Assembly: GCA_017475045.1 (NCBI GenBank)
Contig: JAFVGH010000068.1
Location: 1 to 64,000 of the forward strand
From: Fibrobacter sp.
GTDB lineage: Bacteria > Fibrobacterota > Fibrobacteria > Fibrobacterales > Fibrobacteraceae
Length of the DNA: 64,000 nucleotides
Reading direction: 5' to 3'
Position 1 is the stretch's first letter. Each line of letters opens with the position of its first letter. Below, one piece after another: positions 44,790 to 53,915 of this stretch. The notes under the pieces are model-generated. The model had not been told where the DNA came from. It ran no database searches and saw nothing but the letters and a program-made list of their open reading frames with translations. The position numbers and the translations under genes were made by a program.

Positions 44790-46742
44790 TTATCGGAAAT
44801 TAGCCGTAAACTTGTCGCCATCCTTTGGCGATACAAGCCGTGGGTTATTCGTTTTACCATCTGACCAACCGACAAACGTGGCCCCTGCCGACGCAACCGC
44901 CGTCAGCAGCATATCGTTTCCGGCAAAGAACGTGCCGGTATAGCTTGCAGCAGGAAGTTTCATACCGTCAACAAGGACCCGGCCACTTCCCTGAGCGGAA
45001 ATGGTGACACTAATATCGCTGCCTAAGCCAAATTCTTCGCGGTATTCCTCACGGGTCCCTTGGGTTCTGGTCTTTGCGTAAGAAACCACATAAGCACCAG
45101 TGCGATCAAAAGCATACGGACCGCTCGGACGCACCAGGGTCTTTAAGTCCCTATCCATTTCTGTCGACGGAATCTCGGAATTTATCCTATTTACGGCCGC
45201 AACAATACGATCGTATGTCAAGTAGCTAGAAAGCATCACCGCACCGTGGTTGACAAACATTCTGCAAAAGTCAGGATTCTCCCGCAATTTAATAAAAATA
45301 TGGGCAAAGAACTTGGGACCAGTCCGCCCCGACTCCCTGTCATTTCTAATCCAGTCAAACATGGATACAGAACCGGCCCGCCATAAGGCGCTCCATTCCC
45401 AACCAAAGCCCTGATCCACATCAAATAAAATGAATCGGTATGGCTGGTCAGTCGAACGCCAGGCACGTACATTGTTGCTGGGCCAGTCCCCATTCCGCAG
45501 GTAAATTTGTGCAGCCATGTAGTCGGCATAGTTACCCACATCCAGCAAGGTCTGCACTTTCTTGTAGTTTTCTACGGCCTTCTTTGCTTCACTGGCATCG
45601 GAAGTATCTGTTTTAAAATGGTTATCCCCGATAAATTTTAGCATGTTGATGTAGGAATCGGCCGTCCCTCCATTGGCGGTAACAGAATCCTTCACCTGCT
45701 TAATCATATCAACTTCTTTGGAATCGATTCCATGGTTGGTTTCTACAAAATGCTCATTCAGGCGTTCCCGCAAGTCGTGAATTCCCTTATACACTCCGTT
45801 ATAAAACACCACCACTTGGCGGCTACGCTGGTAATCCACCGTAGACCCTTCCACTACACTAGTCATGGCAGGGTCTGCCACAAAGTCACCCACATAGCGG
45901 TTTCCGCCGTTACGCAGGTTGAATCCCTTAAACTTGTTATCTTCGGGGCGGGTAGAGAACAGACTATACTTTAAACGGCCATCCTGGTATTCCTTTTTCA
46001 TCTTGATGGCCACGGGCTTCTTTTCATAGGTACGGCTGTAGTTACCCGTCAAGGAAATTCCCGCATCAATTTGCCAGTCTTTCTTGACGCTAGCGCTTCC
46101 CTTTTCGAAAAACTCCACATGCACGGGATACTCCGCTTCTTCCATAATGGGAACTTTGCAGCTATATGGATTTGCACCATAGCAATCCGAAGTATTGCCG
46201 TACCGCTCTCTGAAGAACACGGAATCCACACTGATGGCTACCACCGGCATGGCAACAGTCTCGTTGATAAAGAACGTATGGCTAGACTCACGGGCAATAG
46301 AGTCCCCGATAAATTCTGCGCAACGAATCGGCGTATTACGGGTCACCTTGTAAGGTTCTGTGAACTCCGTCGATTCCGTAGTCGGCTTAGAGCCGTTGTA
46401 AGTACAGCGAATTTTCCCGCCATACAGAGGGGCCGGCACTGGGATGGTCAGCTCAGAATAAAATCCGGCTGGAGGCAAGAGACGAACCTTGCCCTCATCA
46501 TCATCCTCCTCATCATTCTCATCATTGTCACCGTTCTTTCCATCTTTGCCAGGATCCAACGAATCTTTTCCATCACCAAGTTCATCCAGGTACCAGGAAT
46601 ACAAAGAATCCGACGACAAGGCACCATCAGGAAATTCTTCGGGCCCCCTGACGGAATCAGAAGAATCACAGGCCGTCATAGCGAGGGCCGATATTGCAAG
46701 TACAAAAGAAAATGGCAAAAATAGGAATCTCTTTTTCATCAT
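44790..46742 (-). CDS. CotH-kinase-like lipoprotein, copy 2
   Basis: About 650 aa. The start is either of two adjacent ATGs (46742 or 46739), just after GGAG. Lipobox ALAMTAC. It has the same layout as copy 1: acidic linker (here near-pure Asp/Glu/Asn), chitobiase-C-like beta module, then a CotH domain. That domain has ERLNEHFVETNHGID, NGDWPSNN (Asp419) and FDVDQGF (Asp441, Asp443). It ends with a beta repeat finishing GATFVGWSDG. A 74-bp stretch coding for that end is nearly identical to copy 1. The gene begins 1 bp from the stop of the upstream lipoprotein gene, so translation is almost certainly coupled. Confidence 0.78.
   Translation of the reverse strand: MMKKRFLFLPFSFVLAISALAMTACDSSDSVRGPEEFPDGALSSDSLYSWYLDELGDGKDSLDPGKDGKNGDNDENDEEDDDEGKVRLLPPAGFYSELTIPVPAPLYGGKIRCTYNGSKPTTESTEFTEPYKVTRNTPIRCAEFIGDSIARESSHTFFINETVAMPVVAISVDSVFFRERYGNTSDCYGANPYSCKVPIMEEAEYPVHVEFFEKGSASVKKDWQIDAGISLTGNYSRTYEKKPVAIKMKKEYQDGRLKYSLFSTRPEDNKFKGFNLRNGGNRYVGDFVADPAMTSVVEGSTVDYQRSRQVVVFYNGVYKGIHDLRERLNEHFVETNHGIDSKEVDMIKQVKDSVTANGGTADSYINMLKFIGDNHFKTDTSDASEAKKAVENYKKVQTLLDVGNYADYMAAQIYLRNGDWPSNNVRAWRSTDQPYRFILFDVDQGFGWEWSALWRAGSVSMFDWIRNDRESGRTGPKFFAHIFIKLRENPDFCRMFVNHGAVMLSSYLTYDRIVAAVNRINSEIPSTEMDRDLKTLVRPSGPYAFDRTGAYVVSYAKTRTQGTREEYREEFGLGSDISVTISAQGSGRVLVDGMKLPAASYTGTFFAGNDMLLTAVASAGATFVGWSDGKTNNPRLVSPKDGDKFTANFR
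44863..44936. repeat. Near-identical 74-bp segment shared by the two CotH genes (copy 2)
   Basis: Counterpart of 40641-40714 (one mismatch seen), in the same orientation and at the same place within the paralogous gene. Confidence 0.85.
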
Positions 46743-46743
46743 T

Positions 46744-49110
46744 CTACTCCACCACATCTTTCACACAACGCACAGAAAACATGACCTCAGTCGCAGTTTC
46801 AACCGAAGCGTCCAGATTCATTCCATCACTATCGTAGGCGACTTTGTACGCCTCCCCATCACTAACCCAAAAACGGGTTTCGTCATCGCTGTAGCAGTTA
46901 CCATTCCAACAGCACCCTGCCGGCAACGCTGAAAAACCAAAGAGATTACTACCTGCAGCAACGGCAACTCTTGTTCCGCTATGTTTGGTCTGTACCGCAG
47001 TTCCTTCAGCCATCCAGCCTTCTTCTGCCTTAAGGCTCTTGCCTATACCCTCCAATCCATTATTCTCATCTACATAGGCAAACAGTTCACTCCAATCAGA
47101 TAGGGTAGGAACATGCCAACCACTGGGGCACAATGTCGCAGATGGGCCACTATACAATCTGCCATATTTTTCGCAATAAGAATCCAGCCCCAACGGGCAA
47201 ACAGAACCATCCTCTGCATAATTCAAATTTTGCGCCATCCAAGTCTGCGAACCGATATTGATTATTCCGTACGTTTGATCATCACGACTATCCACCAGCA
47301 CCGTCGCCGGGTCCGCAACCGTCAAATCCGAACATGTCAGCTCGTTTTCAGAAGCCAAGCCCTTATCCAAAACAAGGGTCGCCTTGACCTTCCCATAATT
47401 CAACGCTGTGAATTGCGGTGACACCAACGTACTTGTCGAAATAACAGATCCACTCTTATTCGTAAATGTCCACGAATAGGAATTCGGAGTTGCCGTCGAA
47501 TAATCGGACGAACTCAAATTCCAGGTAACTACCCCACCATTGTCCACAACCTTCTCCGAAGGGGCGCAAGAAGCCTTGGTGGCTGTGCAAATTGTATCGC
47601 CTGCATAAACTAGGGCATACACGGCGTAGGCAGAAATCCCAGATTCCACCTCTTTGTAATAACGCGTTATGGAGTAATCATAGTAGTACTCATATGCATC
47701 AACATTCCACCGAGACAGTTGATAGCCCTCTATCGGCCATTCCAAAGAAACACCGTCACCCGCCGACACAAGGGTACCTGCAATGGACGATATATTATCG
47801 GCTATTCCGCTAATGCGGTCTATCTGGAAACGATCCATCAATATCGAACACTCCGCACGGACCCCTTCCATCACCGTTACCGTCTGGCATACAGGTTCCA
47901 TAGTTCCGCCATCACTATTGATTACCGTCACCGTCGGGGCATATTTACCCGCAACAGCAGTTTGCCCTTTTGCAAATGCTCCCGTTCCAGAGGCTCCGTC
48001 ACTCCATTCGTATGTAAACGGAGATCCACCAGTACATCCCGAAACGCGCCACACCGCTTCAGCAGGCTTATCACCCCGAAGAATAAGACTCTCGGTGGTC
48101 GTAGTGCACTCGCATCCTGTCACCGGAAGAGCATTTATCAATACTCCGGTACATTCCACCTCATCACTTTCCGATGCCAGCCCCTTATTCAGTACCAGCT
48201 TTGCCTTGTGAACCCCACCACGGCTATAGCTTATAGTCGGAGAAGCCTCGATACTTGTGGCTGCCGACGCATTCGCTCCAAAATCCCAGGAATACGAAAC
48301 GATAGTACCACCCAGGTTGTAGAAAGAGTACGACACCTCCTCGCCCTTCGACGCCTCTTTCAGCGAAGCAACGCACACTCCCCTAACCTTGGTTCCATCA
48401 TCTACGGGTGGCTCTGCCGAAGAAGAAGACTCAACCGACGCTGACGATTCCGGCAGCACCACGGCCTTGCCGTCCCTGTACCAGAGGTCACCTGTACATT
48501 GATAAGCGGCCATTTTGCCCAGCACATAAACCAGTTTCCCATTCATCTTACATTCCGGTAAATCGGCCTCGGAAAGAACGTAATTAAACACCTCGGCCCA
48601 ATTTTTCGAAGAACAAACCATCAGGCTCCCCGCCACAACAGCCAGGGCCCCTTCGTCGTTCTGAGTACAACTTCCCAACTCGCCTATAGCGTCCACAGTA
48701 TCCCGGACTAGCGAATTCAGAAAACATCCAACGAAGCTACTTTCTGCAAAGCCCCTACCGAAGGCATCTTTCCAGGAACCCGACTTGCACTGATAAGCCT
48801 TTCCATCTGATTTAGAAAGAACAACCTTTCCCTCTTGAGCATTGTCACAGGCAGGAATGTTACAAACGCCAGCCACCGCGCTTTCTACGGCCAGCCAATC
48901 GTTGAACATGCAGGCATAGTTTTTTCCGTCTACTATCGACAGCTTTCCGGAGATATCCGACATGCAATCAGGCAGGTCTTCTAAGCTTGCATAAACGACG
49001 CCTTCACAATCCTGGCACTTCGCCTCTGTAGAACCACCAGAAGAACACGCTGCAAGAAACAGCGTCTGCAAGCACGCCAAAAAGAACGTAACCAAACCTT
49101 TACGTCTCAT
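46744..49110 (-). CDS. Poly-Ser, PKD-like lipoprotein with Fib_succ_major domain
   Basis: 788 aa from ATG 49110 (the longer frame to 49155 runs through the upstream terminator). Lipobox TLFLAAC. Cys-pair units (about 30-210), a short Ser-rich linker (SSASVESSSSAEPP) and PKD-like domains follow, as in the paralogue at 42622-44763. The last ~170 residues are the Fibrobacter 'major paralogous domain': YGIINIGSQTWMAQNLNY, SGWHVPTLSDWSELF, GFSALPAGC, FWVSD, VRCVKD. That domain occurs in many Fibrobacter surface proteins; its role is unknown. It is the first gene of the four-gene operon, with the promoter expected in 49111-49126. Confidence 0.8.
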   Translation of the reverse strand: MRRKGLVTFFLACLQTLFLAACSSGGSTEAKCQDCEGVVYASLEDLPDCMSDISGKLSIVDGKNYACMFNDWLAVESAVAGVCNIPACDNAQEGKVVLSKSDGKAYQCKSGSWKDAFGRGFAESSFVGCFLNSLVRDTVDAIGELGSCTQNDEGALAVVAGSLMVCSSKNWAEVFNYVLSEADLPECKMNGKLVYVLGKMAAYQCTGDLWYRDGKAVVLPESSASVESSSSAEPPVDDGTKVRGVCVASLKEASKGEEVSYSFYNLGGTIVSYSWDFGANASAATSIEASPTISYSRGGVHKAKLVLNKGLASESDEVECTGVLINALPVTGCECTTTTESLILRGDKPAEAVWRVSGCTGGSPFTYEWSDGASGTGAFAKGQTAVAGKYAPTVTVINSDGGTMEPVCQTVTVMEGVRAECSILMDRFQIDRISGIADNISSIAGTLVSAGDGVSLEWPIEGYQLSRWNVDAYEYYYDYSITRYYKEVESGISAYAVYALVYAGDTICTATKASCAPSEKVVDNGGVVTWNLSSSDYSTATPNSYSWTFTNKSGSVISTSTLVSPQFTALNYGKVKATLVLDKGLASENELTCSDLTVADPATVLVDSRDDQTYGIINIGSQTWMAQNLNYAEDGSVCPLGLDSYCEKYGRLYSGPSATLCPSGWHVPTLSDWSELFAYVDENNGLEGIGKSLKAEEGWMAEGTAVQTKHSGTRVAVAAGSNLFGFSALPAGCCWNGNCYSDDETRFWVSDGEAYKVAYDSDGMNLDASVETATEVMFSVRCVKDVVE

Positions 49111-49126
49111 AATAATGAATATATAT

Positions 49127-49150
49127 AAAAATCCCCGCAAAAGCGGGGAT
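49127..49150 (-). terminator. Intrinsic terminator after fibro-slime gene
   Basis: ATCCCCGC (49131-49138), AAAA, GCGGGGAT (49143-49150), then on - TTTTATATATA. It lies 31 bp after the stop of the fibro-slime gene; its T/A run merges with the promoter region of the next operon. Confidence 0.85.
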
Positions 49151-49181
49151 TTCATTCTAATTATCTAAACACGCTTCTTTT

Positions 49182-52100
49182 TTACTTTACAACGCCCTTG
49201 CCGCGCTTGGCACCCCACATGTCGGTTTCCTCCGCCTTACTGGACTTGGCCTTGCCAAGCTGAGCCAGTTTCACGTAAGAGGAAAGCTTGGCGATGTAGG
49301 CACCGGTACCCACCAGGCGCTTCTTATCCGAAAGCATGTTCCAAGAGATGTAGAAGTTGCCCTGCACCGAGCGGCAGTCCTTACCACCGAAGAATTCCTT
49401 ACCCAGCTTCTGCTTGTTGACTTCGTCCAGGCAGTAAATCTTCTGGCTCTTGCCGGCAACATAGTTACCCAGGTTGGTGTAGAACTTCACATCATACTGG
49501 AAATACACATCGGCAATGGCCTCAGGGTGTTCATTGAAGAACTTTTCCGTCACAGAGTCCTTACTCATGAACGAAGCCATGTCGGACTTGACGATAAAGC
49601 CCAAGGTGTTGGGATAAAGTTTAGCGATTTCATCCTTACCCATGGTAGTAGGAATCGTAAACACTTCTACCGCAGGCGTATTCTTGGCATCAATATCCTT
49701 GTTCATGGTTGCAAGCTTGATAGCGGAAACTTCTACAGAGTAGTCACCCACGATAGTCACCCACGGAGACGGAAGTCTCTTGGTGGAGTTGTAGTCCGTG
49801 GGAGAATTCCAATGCATGGTGCTATCGGTGGCAAGACGCTTAGTAACATCGCTAGCGATGTTCGCCGTATCGCTCCACATCCAGGAATCAGCACGGAAGC
49901 GGATAAAGTCACCCAGACGCGGTGTGGGGTTCTTGGTACTCTGGGTCTTGTCGAACACCAGGGTCAGTTTTTCAGAACCAAGTCCACCGGGGGCAGCGTT
50001 CGCCGTAGACGAGGCATAGCGTTTAGCCTCGGCAACTTCTGTTGCCGAATTCATGTAGAAGGTGAAGGGGGCCTTGCTGTTAGTCTGGTCAAGCAGTTTC
50101 ACCGGCTCAGAGAGGGTCACCGTCAAGCGGTTCAACTGATCGGAGAAGTTATCCACACGGGCACTTACAATCACAGGAGCGATACGGTCTGTAACGCTAC
50201 CGTCGAAATGTCCCTTAGTCACCTTCTTACGGTCTTCGTAAGTAGCAAAGTTCAGCACCTTACCACGGCCGGCCGTCTTCACCAAAGAGGAGAATGCGGA
50301 GTCGGCCGCGAATGTCAGCACGCTATCGCTCTTGTTGCCATTGGCCTTATAGCGAGCCATGAAGGTATTGTAGATTGTCAAGGAGTCAATCATGTAAGAG
50401 CAGGCCACAGCGGTATCCTTCTTCGTCTTGGAGAACGGGAGGGTATCCGACGGGGCAGCCGTCTTCTTGTACACCTTCATCTTGGTGAAGTCAATCTTTT
50501 CAAAGACGGTCTCGTCCCAATCAAGGCAAATCAAGAACGGCAAGGAATCTTTGTATGCACCCTGCGGGTTGGGAGCGAAAGGCCTATCGTAATGAATGGC
50601 AATAGAGTCGCCCTTACCGTCCAGGTATTCCTTAGTGGCAGAATAATACGGAGAAGGAATGCTTAGATTACCCAGGGATTCGCCACGAACATCGAACATG
50701 TCCACAAGCTGCGGATACGGTACTGGCGGCTTACGGAAATGCATGTTGACATAAGAAGACAAGCTAAGTCCCTTTGCATCTTCGGCCGTAGAAATCGTGA
50801 TGTAGGCCGTGGAGTCCGGATAGTATTCCTTACGGGAACGGATAGAAATCACGTATGTACCTTCACCGAGGAAAATCGGATCTCCTGGCATCGTCACACC
50901 AGCAGAAGCGTCTACCAGGGTCAAGGTCATCTGGCAATCCTTACAGATTTCGTTGGTCGCGGGGTTCACGATCAAAACATACATGTCTACATCGGAACCA
51001 ATCCAGTGGAAATACTCATCGCCATCCAAGGAGTCCGGGTCACCCGACAACGGATGCTTCCAGGCAGTCACCTTACCGGCAGAATCTACCGACACAGGTT
51101 CAGCAAAGTCCAGACGCGGGGCGTAGAACTTAATCTTCGCAGCGGTCTTCAAGGACACAGACTTTTCTTCGGGGCTTGCATTCAAACCATCAAGGCCCTG
51201 GTAAATCCAGATAGTGTCGATACCCGTGGCACCCACAGCCTTGGGCCAAGTCACCTTGGTATCGCCCGTCTTTGACGTATAAGCAGTCATACCCTTATCC
51301 AACACCAGGGTATACTTCTGACCAACTGCGCTCAGCAGGTCAACACCGCCATCAGCAAAGGCAGACACATACACAGGCACGCGAGATCCGGCAAGGCCCT
51401 TGTCCACAAAGGTCCACTTGGTTCCAGATGTGTAATAGGGACTCTTCTCGTCACCGGTGTTCACCGTATAGGTAGAATTCTGGGTCATCACATCCAAGTT
51501 ACCCTTGATGCGGAAGTTGATATAGGTACGGGCCTTTTCATCAGGTGTAGACGATCCTTTTTCATAGAAGTCGATAACCAGACGGTAGCTTCCCGGTGCA
51601 AGGCCGCTAATCTTGTCGGCGTTCACAATGGGCTTGAAGGGGTTACTGATATCGATACCGCCATACTGCCAACCCGACTTTCCGGATTCCAGAGTAGCGA
51701 CTTCCTGACCCGCCCTGGTGGTAATCTTATACTTCAGAGTACCGTACTGCTTGATGGCGTCATCGCAAGCGTGGATGGTTCCACCATCAGTGCCAGCCTG
51801 ACCAAGAGCAACAGATGCGCAAGAGCCGTCTCCGCTCTTGTCGTAGCAGACGCTATACTTCGTTGTACCGTCAGAGTTCTTCTTACCGTTGGCATTCAAG
51901 CCACTGGTCTGCTTAATGAACATGTTGGTCTTGATAATCACGTTACTCATGGTAGTTCTGCGGTCGCAGAAGAAGATATCCAGAGAATAGTCCTTACCCG
52001 CTTCCAGGAACTTTGCACCATACTTGTTATTCAAGTTCTTAAGCACCACATGTCCGGGTGCGGCAAGGTGGGCACCGCCATTATCCACAGCAAGCCTCTT

Positions 52101-53699
52101 GTTGATGAACACCCAAATATCGTCGTCACCACGGAAAGTGAATTCCTGGTCTTCGCTATAGGTAAAGGTAGCATGGGACTCAAAGCAGAAGTGCTGGTTA
52201 CGAGTCTGGGCAGGCTGCTCACCAGCACCCCAACGGGCACCACCACCGGCACCAATATCCCAGTTCCATTTAACGTAGCCGGCATCGTCAGAAACAAACA
52301 TGCCTTCACAGTCCACACCACCAGACCAACCAGGGCCGTTGCACAGGTAGTCAAGGTTCGTGATTCCCGGATACTCCACCGTATACGTCACGGGGCCTTC
52401 GGCTTTGCGCTTTTTACGGCAACCTGGGCATTTTGTCGGACTTATGGAGGTAATCACATCATTACCGGCAGTGCTCTCAGTTTCGTCTTCGCGAGGGGAG
52501 AATCCTCCTATTACAGTTCCATTCTTGACATGGTCGGAATCAAAAGCCCAACGGCCATCGGCGGCACGGGAGAAGGGCATATTGTAGCACACCACCTCGT
52601 TCTTATTAGCGGTGTAGTTGAACAGCGTAGAGAAGGTTTTGTCGTCAGTAAAGCATTTCGGGCCGTTGGTTCCCTTCGTGTTGAGGTGGGGTTTGTTGTC
52701 TTTACCCAAGCTATCCTCCACAATGCCATGGTGCACACCCACGCAGTTCTCCGCCTGCTGGGTTGAACTGCCTTGGTACTCAGAGAACAAATCATTCTTT
52801 TCTACATCGGAGTCATAGATAATAGCGGCAAGGTCAAAGGAGCAGACACCACTTACACCGGGGTCCGTCACAAAAAGTCCCTGGGCATCTTCCATTCCTT
52901 CCGGCCATTGGGAATCGTCAGGCATAAAGTAAAGGCGGTCTGTACCCAAGGCTTCAAGAATAGACTTCAAAGGAAGCGGAGTCGGTTCGGCCTCGTTGCC
53001 CCACAGGCCCGTGGCACCCAACTTCTCCTCGGGTTTGTTCTTGAGGTACACCAGCACTTCGTCCGGGACCTTGCTTTCTTCATAGACCATCATCATCCAG
53101 CCGCACATATTCGGGGCTGTCGTCATCTGCACACCGGCACCACCGTTGGCGCTGACCATCATGTTGTCAGACTGCCACTCCTTGTCGTCGGGAGTAAGCA
53201 CGTAGAAGTACTTGGCGGAGGGAGGCACAGAACCTATGTAGGTCTTAGCCGTGGCACTCAGAGGATCCTGTGCTATATAAATGGTACTGTCTACACCCGG
53301 ACAGCCAAAAACAGCATTATTCGTAAGAGCATTCTTAGGCTCTTCGCCACCATTTACTGAGCCCACCCACCCAGTTTTGGTTATTACCGACATGCTGCCT
53401 TTTGTAACGCTATTGAGAATACTAAAGTTATTTCCTCCGTTTTCTTGATGGCCTATAGTGCTCAAGTCAAACGTAAAGTATCCGTCAGCATCCAAGGTAG
53501 TAGCATGACCTGCTTCCGTCGCATCACAATTTCGCGTACCAAAATACGCTTGAGTCCAACCAGTAGGCGGCTTAAAGCGCACGGTTCCCGCACACTGTGC
53601 ATCCGCCATGCTGCTAAATGCACCAACAGCGACCAGCAGTGCCGGTAAGAACTTTCCAAACACGTTCCCTAGACCCGAAATGGAAAACCTTTTTGACAT
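49182..53699 (-). CDS. Fibro-slime domain surface protein
   Basis: 1505 aa. Signal peptide of about 34 residues (LPALLVAVGAFSSMADA). The middle (about 440-600) is a PA14-like 'fibro-slime' domain: ESHATFTYSEDQEFTFRGDD, DIWVFINKRLAVDNGGAHL, DYSLDIFFCDRRTTMSNV. The N-terminal part has Cys-containing beta modules and the C-terminal ~800 residues are repeated beta sandwiches. Fibro-slime proteins of F. succinogenes are linked to surface adhesion on cellulose (family knowledge). Large and probably exported via T9SS or a similar route (inference). AAGGTG precedes the ATG. Own terminator; 216 bp of A/T-rich DNA upstream hold the promoter, with no ORF. Confidence 0.85.
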   Translation of the reverse strand: MSKRFSISGLGNVFGKFLPALLVAVGAFSSMADAQCAGTVRFKPPTGWTQAYFGTRNCDATEAGHATTLDADGYFTFDLSTIGHQENGGNNFSILNSVTKGSMSVITKTGWVGSVNGGEEPKNALTNNAVFGCPGVDSTIYIAQDPLSATAKTYIGSVPPSAKYFYVLTPDDKEWQSDNMMVSANGGAGVQMTTAPNMCGWMMMVYEESKVPDEVLVYLKNKPEEKLGATGLWGNEAEPTPLPLKSILEALGTDRLYFMPDDSQWPEGMEDAQGLFVTDPGVSGVCSFDLAAIIYDSDVEKNDLFSEYQGSSTQQAENCVGVHHGIVEDSLGKDNKPHLNTKGTNGPKCFTDDKTFSTLFNYTANKNEVVCYNMPFSRAADGRWAFDSDHVKNGTVIGGFSPREDETESTAGNDVITSISPTKCPGCRKKRKAEGPVTYTVEYPGITNLDYLCNGPGWSGGVDCEGMFVSDDAGYVKWNWDIGAGGGARWGAGEQPAQTRNQHFCFESHATFTYSEDQEFTFRGDDDIWVFINKRLAVDNGGAHLAAPGHVVLKNLNNKYGAKFLEAGKDYSLDIFFCDRRTTMSNVIIKTNMFIKQTSGLNANGKKNSDGTTKYSVCYDKSGDGSCASVALGQAGTDGGTIHACDDAIKQYGTLKYKITTRAGQEVATLESGKSGWQYGGIDISNPFKPIVNADKISGLAPGSYRLVIDFYEKGSSTPDEKARTYINFRIKGNLDVMTQNSTYTVNTGDEKSPYYTSGTKWTFVDKGLAGSRVPVYVSAFADGGVDLLSAVGQKYTLVLDKGMTAYTSKTGDTKVTWPKAVGATGIDTIWIYQGLDGLNASPEEKSVSLKTAAKIKFYAPRLDFAEPVSVDSAGKVTAWKHPLSGDPDSLDGDEYFHWIGSDVDMYVLIVNPATNEICKDCQMTLTLVDASAGVTMPGDPIFLGEGTYVISIRSRKEYYPDSTAYITISTAEDAKGLSLSSYVNMHFRKPPVPYPQLVDMFDVRGESLGNLSIPSPYYSATKEYLDGKGDSIAIHYDRPFAPNPQGAYKDSLPFLICLDWDETVFEKIDFTKMKVYKKTAAPSDTLPFSKTKKDTAVACSYMIDSLTIYNTFMARYKANGNKSDSVLTFAADSAFSSLVKTAGRGKVLNFATYEDRKKVTKGHFDGSVTDRIAPVIVSARVDNFSDQLNRLTVTLSEPVKLLDQTNSKAPFTFYMNSATEVAEAKRYASSTANAAPGGLGSEKLTLVFDKTQSTKNPTPRLGDFIRFRADSWMWSDTANIASDVTKRLATDSTMHWNSPTDYNSTKRLPSPWVTIVGDYSVEVSAIKLATMNKDIDAKNTPAVEVFTIPTTMGKDEIAKLYPNTLGFIVKSDMASFMSKDSVTEKFFNEHPEAIADVYFQYDVKFYTNLGNYVAGKSQKIYCLDEVNKQKLGKEFFGGKDCRSVQGNFYISWNMLSDKKRLVGTGAYIAKLSSYVKLAQLGKAKSSKAEETDMWGAKRGKGVVK

Positions 53700-53850
53700 A
53701 GATTTTTCACCTTTTTAATATGCAACTAAATGCAGCAGGCATGGGCCCGCTACATAATACCCCCCAAAATCTATTCTTTTATTATTGAAAAAGCAAACGA
53801 AAAATTGAAAAAAAAGCCAAATTTCAAAAAAATGTGACCGAATACAACGC

Positions 53851-53879
53851 AAAAAGCTCCCAGCAATAACTGCGGGAGC
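53851..53879 (-). terminator. Intrinsic terminator after LLNYG lipoprotein 1
   Basis: GCTCCC (53856-53861) / GGGAGC (53874-53879), with inner GCA/TGC pairing, then on - TTTTT. It lies 36 bp after the stop at 53916. Confidence 0.8.
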
Positions 53880-53915
53880 CTGTTTGTAAAAATCCGTTAA
53901 CCAAAGCCGTTCGGA

